From Bacillota bacterium (GTDB taxonomy: Bacteria > Bacillota > Clostridia > Acetivibrionales > JAMNYG01), in the NCBI GenBank assembly GCA_023622945.1, contig JAMNYG010000209.1:1-48315 (forward strand): a stretch of DNA of 48,315 nucleotides. The letters run 5' to 3'. Position numbers and translations under genes: made by a program. Shown here one piece after another: positions 24,558 to 32,630 of this stretch; positions within the stretch are counted from its first letter, which is position 1, and every line of letters begins with the position of its first letter. The notes below the pieces were generated by a model. It was not told the DNA's origin and ran no database searches. It worked only from the letters and a program-made list of their open reading frames with translations.

Positions 24558-26006
24558 TCACAGTTTTAACTGCAGTGCCTGCTCAAGGGCATATGCAGCC
24601 TGCAGAATTCTCTTCTCTCCAAAACGAGGTCCCATCATTTGCAATCCCACAGGCAGTCCTTCGCTGCTGAACCCGCAGGGAACGGATATGGCCGGAATTC
24701 CTGCAAGATTTGCTGTTGCCGTGTAAATGTCAGCAAGATACCTGTCAATGGGATTTTTGGGGCTCTCTCCTATTTTAAAAGGAAGGACGGGAGAAACAGG
24801 CCCCAGAATAATATCATACTTTGAAAAAAGCTCATCAAACTGATCACACAGAATCCTCCTGATTTTCAGCGCACCCACGTAGTATTCTTCATAGTAGCCT
24901 GAGGTAAGCACGCAGGTGCCAAACATTATCCTTCTTTTGACTTCATCGCCAAAGGCTTCTGTCCTGGACTTTTCAATAAGATCATCCAGGTTTTCATATT
25001 CCTCCGGCCGATATCCATATCGTATCCCGTCATACCGTCCCAGGTTCGAGCTGGCTTCTGCTGATGATATTATATAAAATGCAGGCAGGCTTTGACTTAT
25101 GACGGGCATGGAAACTTCTTCAACCTTAGCTCCAAGATCTTTAAGTATTTCGGCGCTTTTCTTCACCAATTGGAAAATCTCCCGGTCCAATCCTTCATTA
25201 AAGAATTCTTCCGGGACACATATTTTCAGTCCTTCAACCGTTCCATCCATGCAATGGATATAGTCTTTTTCATAATGGCCTGTATGTGAAGTGCTGTCTT
25301 TTCCGTCTCCTCCCTGGATGACATCCAGCAGGATTGCACAATCCCTTACCGTTTTTGAAAACGGACCGATGGTATCCAGAGACGAACCAAAGGCTATTAA
25401 TCCAAACCTTGATACCAGTCCGTAGGTTGGTTTCAGACCCACCACACCGCAGAAGGCTGCAGGCTGCCTGATGGATCCTCCGGTGTCAGAGCCCAGGGAC
25501 GCAGGTACCATATCGGCGGCCACTGCAGCTGCAGAACCTCCTGAAGAACCTCCTGGTACCCTGCCGGTATCCCTGGGATTCCTTGTGATTTTAAATGCTG
25601 AATTTTCATTGGAGGATCCCATTCCAAATTCATCCATGTTGGTTTTGCCCAAAATAACCGCATCTTCCATGATAAGCCTGTCCACTACGGTTGCATTATA
25701 CGGAGGTATGAAATCTTCCAGCATTTTGGATGCGCACGTGGTTCTGATACCGTTGGTACAGATGTTGTCCTTTATCGCTATCGGCACCCCGGCAAGCCTG
25801 CCGAGGGGTTCTCCCTTTTTTCGTTTATTATCAACAGTTCTTGCCTGTTTTATGGACTCTTCCTCGCATATTGTGATAAAAGCCCCTATTTCGCTGTCTT
25901 TTGACTTTATCCTTTCAAGATACTGCACTGTTATCTCTTCGGCAGAAAATTTACCGTCTGCAATACCTTTTCTTATGCCTTCAGCGCTCATACAGCCAAT
26001 ACTCAT
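24558..26006 (-). CDS. gatA: aspartyl/glutamyl-tRNA amidotransferase subunit A
   Basis: A 482-residue amidase-signature enzyme that liberates ammonia from glutamine for GatB. The catalytic triad is complete: Lys79 (AIKDN), Ser154 (GGSSGGSAA) and Ser178 (DTGGSIR), the same numbering as the S. aureus enzyme. Start ATG 26006 has GGGAGG seven bases upstream. It precedes gatB by 105 nt. The 277-nt gap to gatC is T/C-rich on the plus strand and contains no evident gene or promoter. Confidence 0.96.
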   Translation of the reverse strand: MSIGCMSAEGIRKGIADGKFSAEEITVQYLERIKSKDSEIGAFITICEEESIKQARTVDNKRKKGEPLGRLAGVPIAIKDNICTNGIRTTCASKMLEDFIPPYNATVVDRLIMEDAVILGKTNMDEFGMGSSNENSAFKITRNPRDTGRVPGGSSGGSAAAVAADMVPASLGSDTGGSIRQPAAFCGVVGLKPTYGLVSRFGLIAFGSSLDTIGPFSKTVRDCAILLDVIQGGDGKDSTSHTGHYEKDYIHCMDGTVEGLKICVPEEFFNEGLDREIFQLVKKSAEILKDLGAKVEEVSMPVISQSLPAFYIISSAEASSNLGRYDGIRYGYRPEEYENLDDLIEKSRTEAFGDEVKRRIMFGTCVLTSGYYEEYYVGALKIRRILCDQFDELFSKYDIILGPVSPVLPFKIGESPKNPIDRYLADIYTATANLAGIPAISVPCGFSSEGLPVGLQMMGPRFGEKRILQAAYALEQALQLKL

Positions 26007-26283
26007 CGGCCAGCCTCCCTGCCTATCGGGTAATTCTCCCGTCTTTCTGCTACGTTATTTTCTTCTCCTGCTTTTGAAACTCTTTCTTTCTGCTACCAAT
26101 TCGTTTTCACCGTCTTTGTTTTAACAAGTCCTCATAGTTTCTTCTTTTTACTCTCTCCATAATTCTCTCTGTTTTTAATCATCCCCATAATTCCTGCAGC
26201 CATCCTCTTCCGTAACTACACTTGCTGCTTTACAACCACACAGCAATATAAACCAATCATATTGAATATAAGCCGCCATAATG

Positions 26284-26619
26284 CTATTCAATAACCTTTG
26301 GGACCTTTATATAGGAATCGCTCATTGACTTTGCATTCTGAAAAAGCTTTCTCTTATCATCAAAGCTTGTGTTTATATCGGGGCGTGTTACTGTTCTGCT
26401 GCTGTTCAGATACCTATTCAGTTCTATATTTTTACATTCTTTAGGTCCTATATTTTCACATTCTTTTAGTTTTGTGTTTTCAGAATCCCTTTTGCAGATG
26501 GTCTCAAAATGAGATAACATGCTTTCAAATTCCTCAGCCAGTTTCTGCATTTCTTCATCGCTGAAGCGAAGCTTGGCCAACCTGGCGATACTCCTGATCT
26601 CATCAAGCGAAATTTTCAT
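26284..26619 (-). CDS. gatC: aspartyl/glutamyl-tRNA amidotransferase subunit C
   Basis: A 111-residue linker subunit that stabilises GatA and joins it to GatB. It starts MKISLDEIRSIARLAKLRFSDEE and ends in RPD...FQNAKSMSDSYIKVPKVIE. It is longer than the usual 95 or so residues because residues 52-67 contain a short tandem duplication (KECENIGP/KECKNIEL). Start ATG 26619 has AAAGGAG upstream. First gene of the gat operon. A TG-extended TACAAT lies on the minus strand near 26758 but lacks a good -35. Confidence 0.92.
   Translation of the reverse strand: MKISLDEIRSIARLAKLRFSDEEMQKLAEEFESMLSHFETICKRDSENTKLKECENIGPKECKNIELNRYLNSSRTVTRPDINTSFDDKRKLFQNAKSMSDSYIKVPKVIE
26419..26466 (-). repeat. 24-bp tandem duplication inside gatC
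   Basis: Two adjacent 24-nt units (26419-26442 and 26443-26466) that differ at six or seven positions. They keep the frame and encode an eight-residue repeat in the variable linker of GatC. Confidence 0.8.
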
Positions 26620-26911
26620 GCCGCTGACTCCTTTCCTCTTATTAACCTTTTGTCTATTCCATCGCTTCATCTTGAACCACACTTACTCTATTCCTTGCCG
26701 GATTCTTTTATCCTTCACAGCAGTCTTCCATTCTTACCACAGGTTTATTCAGCCTAATTGTATCACAGGCTGCAGAATTTTGTATTAATTTACGCCAGGC
26801 AAACCATAACACCCGGAAAGATTTTTTCATACTATACAATAGGCTTAATGTGTTACCAAATAACCTGATTTATACCTGAAGTGAATTTTAACATAGAAGA
26901 GGTAATATCAT

Positions 26912-27493
26912 ATGTACAGACAGTTACCAAGAATTCCGCAGAGCTGTCCTCCGGGATTTTTGGGCCGATATACGGTCCGCCCTGGGGATACCTTCTACAA
27001 TATTGCCACGATGTTCAGGGTGAGGCTGGAAGCCCTTGCCGTAAACAACCCGCACATCACAAATCCCAATATGATATTCCCGGGAGATGTCCTTTGCGTA
27101 CCTGGATTCATTCCATACCCCTGCTGTATAGTTTTACAATCCCGCGGAAGTGTACCGTTCGGAACAGCCGGAGTGGGATTTGTACACTTTGCACCTGCAG
27201 GCGGCCAGGCGGTGAGCTTCATGGCAACATTGCCTCAACCTTCAACATTTGGCAACTTTGATATATACACGGGTGAAATACTTATACCCGGAATCAACGG
27301 TTTTGGCACCCAGCTGTTCCCGACTCCCCAGGATCCTCCCACCTGGTCCGGCAGGGTAGACCTCCCTGCAGTGGCATCTGTCATGCCAAATTCGCGCATT
27401 TTGATACGTCCATCCGATTCAAGAACAGGAATTTCCGGTCCTGTTATCCTGGAAGGTATTATCCGGGACGGAAGCTGCCAGATGCAAACATAA
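26912..27493 (+). CDS. LysM-domain protein
   Basis: A 193-residue protein with one LysM peptidoglycan-binding domain at about 19-64 (RYTVRPGDTFYNIATMF...NPNMIFPGDVLCVP). The C-terminal region of about 120 residues (VGFVHFAPAGGQAVSFMATLP ... SGPVILEGIIRDGSC) is not recognised. No signal peptide or transmembrane helix is present. Such proteins in Clostridia are often spore-coat or cortex associated, and that is the leading guess. Start ATG 26912 has AGAGGTA upstream. It diverges from gatC and converges on padR, sharing a terminator. The C-terminal region could be a distinct domain worth structural comparison. Confidence 0.8.
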   Translation: MYRQLPRIPQSCPPGFLGRYTVRPGDTFYNIATMFRVRLEALAVNNPHITNPNMIFPGDVLCVPGFIPYPCCIVLQSRGSVPFGTAGVGFVHFAPAGGQAVSFMATLPQPSTFGNFDIYTGEILIPGINGFGTQLFPTPQDPPTWSGRVDLPAVASVMPNSRILIRPSDSRTGISGPVILEGIIRDGSCQMQT

Positions 27494-27497
27494 AAGC

Positions 27498-27529
27498 TCT
27501 CCCACCTAACCTTTCCTTAAGGTGGGAGA
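27498..27529. terminator. shared convergent terminator between the LysM gene and padR
   Basis: Arms TCTCCCACCT (27498-27507) and AGGTGGGAGA (27520-27529). The padR stop (27508-27506) lies inside the left arm. On the minus strand the hairpin is followed by CTTTTAT. It can serve both genes. Confidence 0.7.
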
Positions 27530-27838
27530 ATCTATCCCCAAAGATCTGACCGCATCAACCATTGCCCTCCACTCCTCCAGCATGCGGTTCAGATAAACAC
27601 GTCCGGCTTCGGTAATGCCGTAATATTTCCTTGCCGGTCCGCTGGGAGACTCTTTCATTGTAACACTGGTATAGCCGGTGGCATTCAGTCTTCGAAGTAT
27701 TGTATAAACAGAACCTTCATATACATCTGGAAAGGCCTGCCTGATGGATTTCATAAGCTCGTATCCGTACAATGGTTCATCTTTAAGCTTAAAAAGGATG
27801 CACATTTCAAGTACTCCTTTTTTCATCTGAGCATCCAT
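27506..27838 (-). CDS. PadR-family transcriptional regulator
   Basis: A 110-residue winged-helix repressor of the short PadR-s2 type: KGVLEMCILFKLKDEPLYGYELMKSI followed by the wing GSVYTILRRLNATGYTS...PARKYYGITEAG. Start ATG 27838 has GAGGGGTGA upstream. Transcribed after the DUF1700-RDD gene with a four-base gap, so the pair is translationally coupled. PadR proteins of this type usually repress their own operon and respond to membrane stress or small molecules. Confidence 0.92.
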   Translation of the reverse strand: MDAQMKKGVLEMCILFKLKDEPLYGYELMKSIRQAFPDVYEGSVYTILRRLNATGYTSVTMKESPSGPARKYYGITEAGRVYLNRMLEEWRAMVDAVRSLGIDSPTLRKG

Positions 27839-27842
27839 TCAA

Positions 27843-28814
27843 TCACCCCTCTGCTTCAGTCACAACGGTGCCGGCCAGCATGTCGTGAAGCGCTTTATGT
27901 TCAGGTGTGATCAGGATTGTAATGAAAGATATAAGTGCAATCAGAGGAATGGAATTTATCAGGGTTTTGCCCAAAAACTCACGGCAGAAAACAACCATTT
28001 TGGTTATATTTTCTGTGTTGGAACCCTGAACCTTAATTCGCATGATTTTTTTGCCTATAGTCTGGCCTTTCAGCACAAGGGTACAGATTAATGAATAAAA
28101 AACGTAAAATCCAAGGCCTGCAAAAGTCAGGATGGATATGATGCGTGCCTTTGCCGGAGTAATAACCCAGGTATCGCCCTGTCTGCCATCTGGGCCAATC
28201 CTGTAAGTATATGTGCTCAATACGGGACCATTTGCGTCCCTTGTTCCGGTGCTGCTGTTAAAGTCCACACTTTCATCGCTTATACTGTATGTGTATTCCT
28301 GATATCCGTTATAAGTTGAGTATACTCGATAGCTCATGCCGATCAGGGTCCCCAACCCGGGAGACAGGTAGGATATGAACAGCAGGTATGGAAGTAATAA
28401 GGCACCCGCAATAATTGAAACAACCGAAATGGGTATTACCGCAATAACAGAATCAATCAGGTACGCACACATGCGGCGCCATGGCATGGCTATCTGCCTT
28501 TCTCCATGGCAAGCCTCCTTATCAGTCACGTATGATCTTCTGCTTTTATCAGTGTTTTCGCCCGCCTCGGAGAAATCATCTCCGCAGTTTTCTTCCTTCC
28601 TTGCCCCAAATGACCTTCTGTGCTCCTCTATTAAAGTTTTTGCCAAATATGCAGGAGAACCCAGCTCTTCTGATATTTCATCTTCCGTCTTGCCCTCTTC
28701 CTTTCCGGAGATAAAAAAGCTTTCATAATCGGACAAAATATCATCTATCTCTTCAGGTGTCATATGGCCTTCAAGGTTTTCCCTCAGTTCTCGCAGGTAT
28801 TCATACTGCTTCAT
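27843..28814 (-). CDS. DUF1700 (HAAS) and RDD-domain membrane protein
   Basis: A 323-residue protein. Residues 1-70 match the HAAS/DUF1700 signature (YLRELRENLEGHMTPEEIDDILSDYESFF ... ELGSPAYLAKTL), which usually lies beside PadR regulators. Residues 110-320 are an RDD domain with three or four membrane helices, PWRRMCAYLIDSVIAV at its start, and a Gly-Lys motif (TIGKKIMRIKV). An internal region of about 60 polar residues (175-230) lies between helices 2 and 3. Start ATG 28814 has GGAGG seven bases upstream. Gene order places the membrane protein before PadR. Confidence 0.85.
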   Translation of the reverse strand: MKQYEYLRELRENLEGHMTPEEIDDILSDYESFFISGKEEGKTEDEISEELGSPAYLAKTLIEEHRRSFGARKEENCGDDFSEAGENTDKSRRSYVTDKEACHGERQIAMPWRRMCAYLIDSVIAVIPISVVSIIAGALLLPYLLFISYLSPGLGTLIGMSYRVYSTYNGYQEYTYSISDESVDFNSSTGTRDANGPVLSTYTYRIGPDGRQGDTWVITPAKARIISILTFAGLGFYVFYSLICTLVLKGQTIGKKIMRIKVQGSNTENITKMVVFCREFLGKTLINSIPLIALISFITILITPEHKALHDMLAGTVVTEAEG

Positions 28815-28940
28815 GCATATACCTCCAGTACTAATTAATAAACAGTAGCTGTTTTAAATATAACACACTACTGTTTAATAATCAATACCTATTTTATTCC
28901 CTTCCGCTGATTTCTTCCCAAGCCTGATTGTATGTCCATG

Positions 28941-29040
28941 CTGTTAACTGTTCGCCTGAGGCCTGACGGAAAGTTCATTCTGTTGTTTGTTCATTTGAAG
29001 CTTGATGGAATTTTTATGCTGTTATCTGCTCAGTTGCGGA
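28941..29040. repeat. 39-bp degenerate tandem repeat overlapping the lipoprotein 3' end
   Basis: Units start at 28941, 28980 and 29019, at an exact 39-nt spacing. Each begins CTGTT and carries a GCYTGA-type core. A weaker fourth unit may precede at 28902. The third unit overlaps the last codons of the lipoprotein gene. Confidence 0.7.
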
Positions 29041-29628
29041 ATTCCGAAGAATCTTCTCGGTTTCTGTTACTCCGTACTGAGGTGGGTCTGTTCTCCACCA
29101 GATGCTTTCCAAATCATGAAAAATGTTATGAGCTTTAATTAATGATTTGCGGTTTATTATTGATGATCTTTCTGTTTCCTCAAACCCTTTGTCAACATCA
29201 TATATATATGCATGGACAACAGGTATGTCCTTATATTTCTCTACTGTTTCCAGGGCATTTTCCCATTCTTTTCTGAGTTCAGCCATCTCTTGCTTTAATT
29301 GCATGAGGGAGATCAGATGCATCTCACTTTCGGGCCACAAATAACGGTCCAGCAACTCATGGGCCGATGAGACCGTGGTTTGCGAGAAGGCCTTCAAGGT
29401 ATCTTTAAACTCCCGGCTGAGTTTTTCAACTTCTTCCGGCGGTTTATTCTCCACATCGGCAGGAGTAACTCCCAACCTTTTGGCAATCTGGCTGTCAATA
29501 AAAGAAGCAAAAGAGACGGGAAGGGGACTCCTGATGACATTTCCGGATGAATCGATTATAACTTTACTGCCATCGGGCAGTATTTTTTCCTTTGTTTCCA
29601 CTTTACCACAGCCTGTAAGGGCGACCAA
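29014..29628 (-). CDS. putative lipoprotein, signal peptide displaced by a frameshift
   Basis: A 204-residue reading frame. It opens with a perfect lipobox, LTGC, at residues 4-7, so the mature protein would begin at Cys7, but the frame has no hydrophobic leader. That leader is encoded upstream in another frame (ATG 29689: MMQLRRVSFLPVLALASALAI). Joining the two at about 29626-29632 would give a complete lipoprotein of about 225 residues. The body is helical and charged (EWENALETVEKYKDIPVVHAYIYDV) and not recognised. TTG 29628 is a formal start without a ribosome-binding site. This is either a disrupted gene, a sequence error or, less likely, a programmed frameshift. Confidence 0.6.
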   Translation of the reverse strand: MVALTGCGKVETKEKILPDGSKVIIDSSGNVIRSPLPVSFASFIDSQIAKRLGVTPADVENKPPEEVEKLSREFKDTLKAFSQTTVSSAHELLDRYLWPESEMHLISLMQLKQEMAELRKEWENALETVEKYKDIPVVHAYIYDVDKGFEETERSSIINRKSLIKAHNIFHDLESIWWRTDPPQYGVTETEKILRNSATEQITA

Positions 29629-29689
29629 TTGCCAATGCCGATGCCAGTGCCAGTACAGGCAGAAAACTTACACGCCTCAACTGCATCAT
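29629..29689 (-). other. out-of-frame signal-peptide segment of the lipoprotein
   Basis: ATG 29689 begins a typical signal peptide (basic MMQLRR, then hydrophobic VSFLPVLALASALAIG). It runs straight into the LTGC lipobox in the next frame. The junction lies in a six-nucleotide repeat tract (CTGGCA, CTGGCA, TCGGCA, TTGGCA), a likely slippage site. Confidence 0.6.
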
Positions 29690-29798
29690 CACCACTGATA
29701 AATTTATCTGTATATATTTTACTACAATGAGAGGAATATCATCAACCACAACAGAAAAGCTGCTCTCAGAAAAAGCTTTCTTCAATAAAATCTGTTCC

Positions 29799-29833
29799 AA
29801 AAAAACCGGGGACATAAACATGTCCCCGGTTTT
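29799..29833 (-). terminator. rho-independent terminator after larA-like gene
   Basis: On the minus strand AAAACCGGGGACA, a six-base loop, then TGTCCCCGGTTTT running into seven T in total. It lies 18 bases after the stop of the LarA homologue. The stem carries the same GGGGACA/TGTCCCC core as the dispersed repeat family. Confidence 0.85.
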
Positions 29834-29850
29834 CACTCTTTCTGCATTAC

Positions 29851-31128
29851 CTAGAACCTGCTTCTGTCAACCCACAAACCGAGGGCAGGGTTGCTGATGT
29901 AGAATATTTCCTCTCCGTCCTCCAAAACATTAAAACCATCCCTGAGCTTTTCGGGATTGTATTTTTTATAAGCTTCCCTCAGGGGCATGTATTTGAAGTT
30001 TACACCTTCCACTTCTTCCTTTGTCAGCTTCTCCACTGCATAGGTAATGGTGAACCTGCCATCGGATGAGCCATGTATAAGGTGTGCCGCAACCGACAGG
30101 TTGTTCCTGAGATCTTCTTTCTCTTTGCAAAGCTCAAGAACTTTCTTTCTTCCTACATATCCGTATTTTCTTATCAATTTGTCATTTCCGTCATCTTCCC
30201 CGAATTTCCTGACGCCGGGAGCAAGCACAATCAGTTCTCCTCCGTCTGCTATAGCCATCCTGGTCCTGTATATTGCCTTGTTTCCCAGCCAGGTGGTTCT
30301 GAATTCCTTTTCGTCAAGATATACTACCACCTTTTTGAGAGGCTTATCCATAAAGGTCAGGTTCTTTTCCTGGCTTAGAGCAACCGCCTCTTCAAACAGT
30401 TTACGGTTTCTGCCTATGAAAAGACCATGTATGACCGTCCTGCCTTCTTCCTGGGTGGTAACTGTGAGCACGTACATAAGGGGCATATCCTTGGCGAAAT
30501 GTTCCTCTGCATAATCAAAAACCTTGCGGACGGGAGAATGGTCACGGCCCATTATTCTTTCCATCCCATAGAAAGCTCCCAGCATATGGGTTTGGTTTAT
30601 CATGTTGCTTCCGCCGCAGCCAACGAATATGTTCTTGCTGTAATTGGCCATCCCCACCACTTCATGGGGGACGACCTGCCCGATTGATATTATGAGATCG
30701 TATGATTTATCCAGGAGGCGCTTGTTCACTTCCACGTCTATGGAATTATCCATAAGTCCTTCTGAAATGGTTTTTATATATTCACCTGGTACTTCACCTA
30801 TCTTGACCACATCGGTTCTCCAGTTGTGAACCTTGAAGCATTCCTTGGGAATGTCCTTCCCGAACATTTCATCCAATTCCTCGTCGGTCATGGGCATATG
30901 AGTACCGAGAGCAGGCATTATATCAATCTGACATGTATCCTTCAGCATCTCATAATACATGGCGGTAAGCTTGCCGGCACCCGAATTCCCCCTGGTCAGA
31001 TCAGGAGGCAGAATAAGAACCTTCTTTAAGCTGCCTTTTTTCTCCTCAATGGATTTTTCCAGTGCAGACCGCAACTGGCTGTCGTTAAGTCCGGCATTGC
31101 CCTGTCCTCTTAAAATTACTTCAGCCAT
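29851..31128 (-). CDS. LarA-family nickel-pincer racemase/epimerase
   Basis: A 425-residue homologue of lactate racemase LarA (DUF2088). The NPN-cofactor motifs are present: DLTRGNSG at 43-50, His77 (GTHMPMT), His155 (VPHEVVG), Lys165 and His181 (QTHML), matching the HHKH set. LarA homologues act on 2-hydroxy acids such as lactate, malate or aldonates, so an aldonate or other hydroxy-acid C2 epimerase would fit the neighbouring sugar-acid genes, but this is inference. The cofactor-synthesis genes larB, larC and larE are not in the window. Start ATG 31128 with AGAGGTG six bases upstream. Last gene of a minus-strand run, followed by a clear terminator. Confidence 0.88.
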   Translation of the reverse strand: MAEVILRGQGNAGLNDSQLRSALEKSIEEKKGSLKKVLILPPDLTRGNSGAGKLTAMYYEMLKDTCQIDIMPALGTHMPMTDEELDEMFGKDIPKECFKVHNWRTDVVKIGEVPGEYIKTISEGLMDNSIDVEVNKRLLDKSYDLIISIGQVVPHEVVGMANYSKNIFVGCGGSNMINQTHMLGAFYGMERIMGRDHSPVRKVFDYAEEHFAKDMPLMYVLTVTTQEEGRTVIHGLFIGRNRKLFEEAVALSQEKNLTFMDKPLKKVVVYLDEKEFRTTWLGNKAIYRTRMAIADGGELIVLAPGVRKFGEDDGNDKLIRKYGYVGRKKVLELCKEKEDLRNNLSVAAHLIHGSSDGRFTITYAVEKLTKEEVEGVNFKYMPLREAYKKYNPEKLRDGFNVLEDGEEIFYISNPALGLWVDRSRF

Positions 31129-31161
31129 TCTTTACACCTCTTTTCATATTATGGTTTTTAT

Positions 31162-31265
31162 TTTAACACTATTGTTTTCCCTAAAACTACAGTGTTCTTT
31201 AAAGACTATTGCTTTCTCTGAACAATATGTTTCTTCAACAATATGGTTTTCCTTAAACGATATTT
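31162..31265. repeat. degenerate 18-19-nt tandem repeat between gdhA and the LarA gene
   Basis: About five drifting units of the type AACAATATTGTTTTCCYTA fill the 159-nt gap. The repeat fits the same style of locus-specific array seen elsewhere in the window. Confidence 0.5.
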
Positions 31266-31287
31266 AAAAGTCTTAGGTGCTGCTTTC

Positions 31288-32547
31288 TTACGGGAAAATC
31301 CCTCTTATTTTCTTGGCTTTTACCAACCTGTCAAGAGCCACCATATAAGCGCCCATGCGCAATGTTGTGTTTTTGCTGCCGGCAGCATTCCATACTTCAT
31401 TGAAGGCCCTTATTATTATCTTCTCCAGCGATCTGTTTATTTCATCCTCATCCCAGGTAAGATACTGCAAATTCTGGGCCCATTCAAAGTAGGATACGAC
31501 AACACCTCCGGCGTTTGCCAGTATGTCGGGTACCACCTTTATGCCCCTTTCTTCCAGTATCCTGTCTGCGCCAACGGTGGTAGGTCCGTTTGCCCCTTCA
31601 ACAATCACACGGGCTTTCACATCCCTGGCAATATCTTCGGTAATCTGGTTTTCCAAAGCTGCAGGTATAAGTACATCCACATCACAGGTTAGAAGATCCC
31701 TGTTTGACATATGCTTTACGTTTTCAGCGGTATAGTCTTTAAGAAGCCTCTTTCCGCCATCCAGGAATTCCAGGACATGGTTAATATTCAGGCCTTCGTC
31801 ATTATATATGGCTCCCGATACGTCACTGACGGCAATAATCCTGCATCCTTTTTCATAAAGGAGTCTTGCAGCCGCCCCGCCGACATTTCCCATACCCTGA
31901 ATGGCTATGGTAGTTCCTTTGACAGGCATTCCCAGGCGCTTTAGAATTTCCAGGGTTATAAGCATTACTCCTCTTCCTGTTGCCTCACGCCTTCCCAGTG
32001 AACCTCCTATCTCTATAGGCTTACCTGTAACAACTCCCGGTACGGCATATCCTTTGAACATGCTGTACGTATCCATTATCCAACCCATTATCTCGGCATT
32101 GGTATTTACATCCGGCGCAGGGATGTCCTTTTCCGGTCCTATCAAAGGCAGTATCATTGCGGTGTATCTTCGGGTCAGCCTTTTAAGCTCGTTCTTGGAT
32201 AATTCCCTCGGATCTACCTTAACGGCTCCCTTCCCTCCGCCGTATGGGATGTTTACGACTGCACATTTAAATGTCATCCATGCTGCGAGAGCTTTTACTT
32301 CGTCGATATCCACATCCTGGTGATACCTGATTCCTCCCTTGCAGGGTCCCCTTGAGGTGGAATGCTGAACCCGGTAACCTTCAAAAACTCTTACCGAACC
32401 GTCATCCATTTCAACAGGTATGGATACCTTGAGCTCCCTCTCGGGATATTTCAGCGCAATATAATCTCTCTGTTCAAGCCCCAGCATTTTCGCGGCCTTT
32501 TCAAGAACCTCCAGGAAGTTATCATATGGATTGTATTTTTTACTCAT
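31288..32547 (-). CDS. gdhA: Glu/Leu/Phe/Val dehydrogenase family, probably glutamate dehydrogenase
   Basis: A 418-residue enzyme interconverting glutamate and 2-oxoglutarate with NAD(P)+. Features are GYRVQHSTSRGPCKGGIRYH, the catalytic-lysine loop PYGGGKGAV, the catalytic Asp region PAPDVNT, and the Rossmann AIQGMGNVGGAAA. KGGIRYH and PAPDVNT are typical of the short hexameric NAD-linked enzymes. Start ATG 32547 has GGAGG seven bases upstream (the frame extends to 32589). Its position beside an aminotransferase suggests it regenerates 2-oxoglutarate. Leucine dehydrogenase is a minor alternative. Confidence 0.92.
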   Translation of the reverse strand: MSKKYNPYDNFLEVLEKAAKMLGLEQRDYIALKYPERELKVSIPVEMDDGSVRVFEGYRVQHSTSRGPCKGGIRYHQDVDIDEVKALAAWMTFKCAVVNIPYGGGKGAVKVDPRELSKNELKRLTRRYTAMILPLIGPEKDIPAPDVNTNAEIMGWIMDTYSMFKGYAVPGVVTGKPIEIGGSLGRREATGRGVMLITLEILKRLGMPVKGTTIAIQGMGNVGGAAARLLYEKGCRIIAVSDVSGAIYNDEGLNINHVLEFLDGGKRLLKDYTAENVKHMSNRDLLTCDVDVLIPAALENQITEDIARDVKARVIVEGANGPTTVGADRILEERGIKVVPDILANAGGVVVSYFEWAQNLQYLTWDEDEINRSLEKIIIRAFNEVWNAAGSKNTTLRMGAYMVALDRLVKAKKIRGIFP

Positions 32548-32630
32548 AGGAATACCTCCAAAATTCTGGTTGTAAATCCAGGCCCACATCAGCCAATCAT
32601 TTCGCTGGCAATCTTATATGTTCCTCTCAA

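Noticed and set aside
26690-26911. Sporulation (sigma-E or sigma-K) promoter for the LysM gene
   Set aside because: A CTATACAAT-like box exists near 26833, but no matching -35 was found.
28932-29138. Plus-strand ORF opposite the lipoprotein end
   Set aside because: Its amino-acid repeats reflect the 39-nt DNA repeat, it overlaps a better gene, and it has no ribosome-binding site.
29602-29689. Programmed frameshifting in the lipoprotein
   Set aside because: No slippery heptamer with a downstream structure was seen. Disruption or sequence error is simpler.
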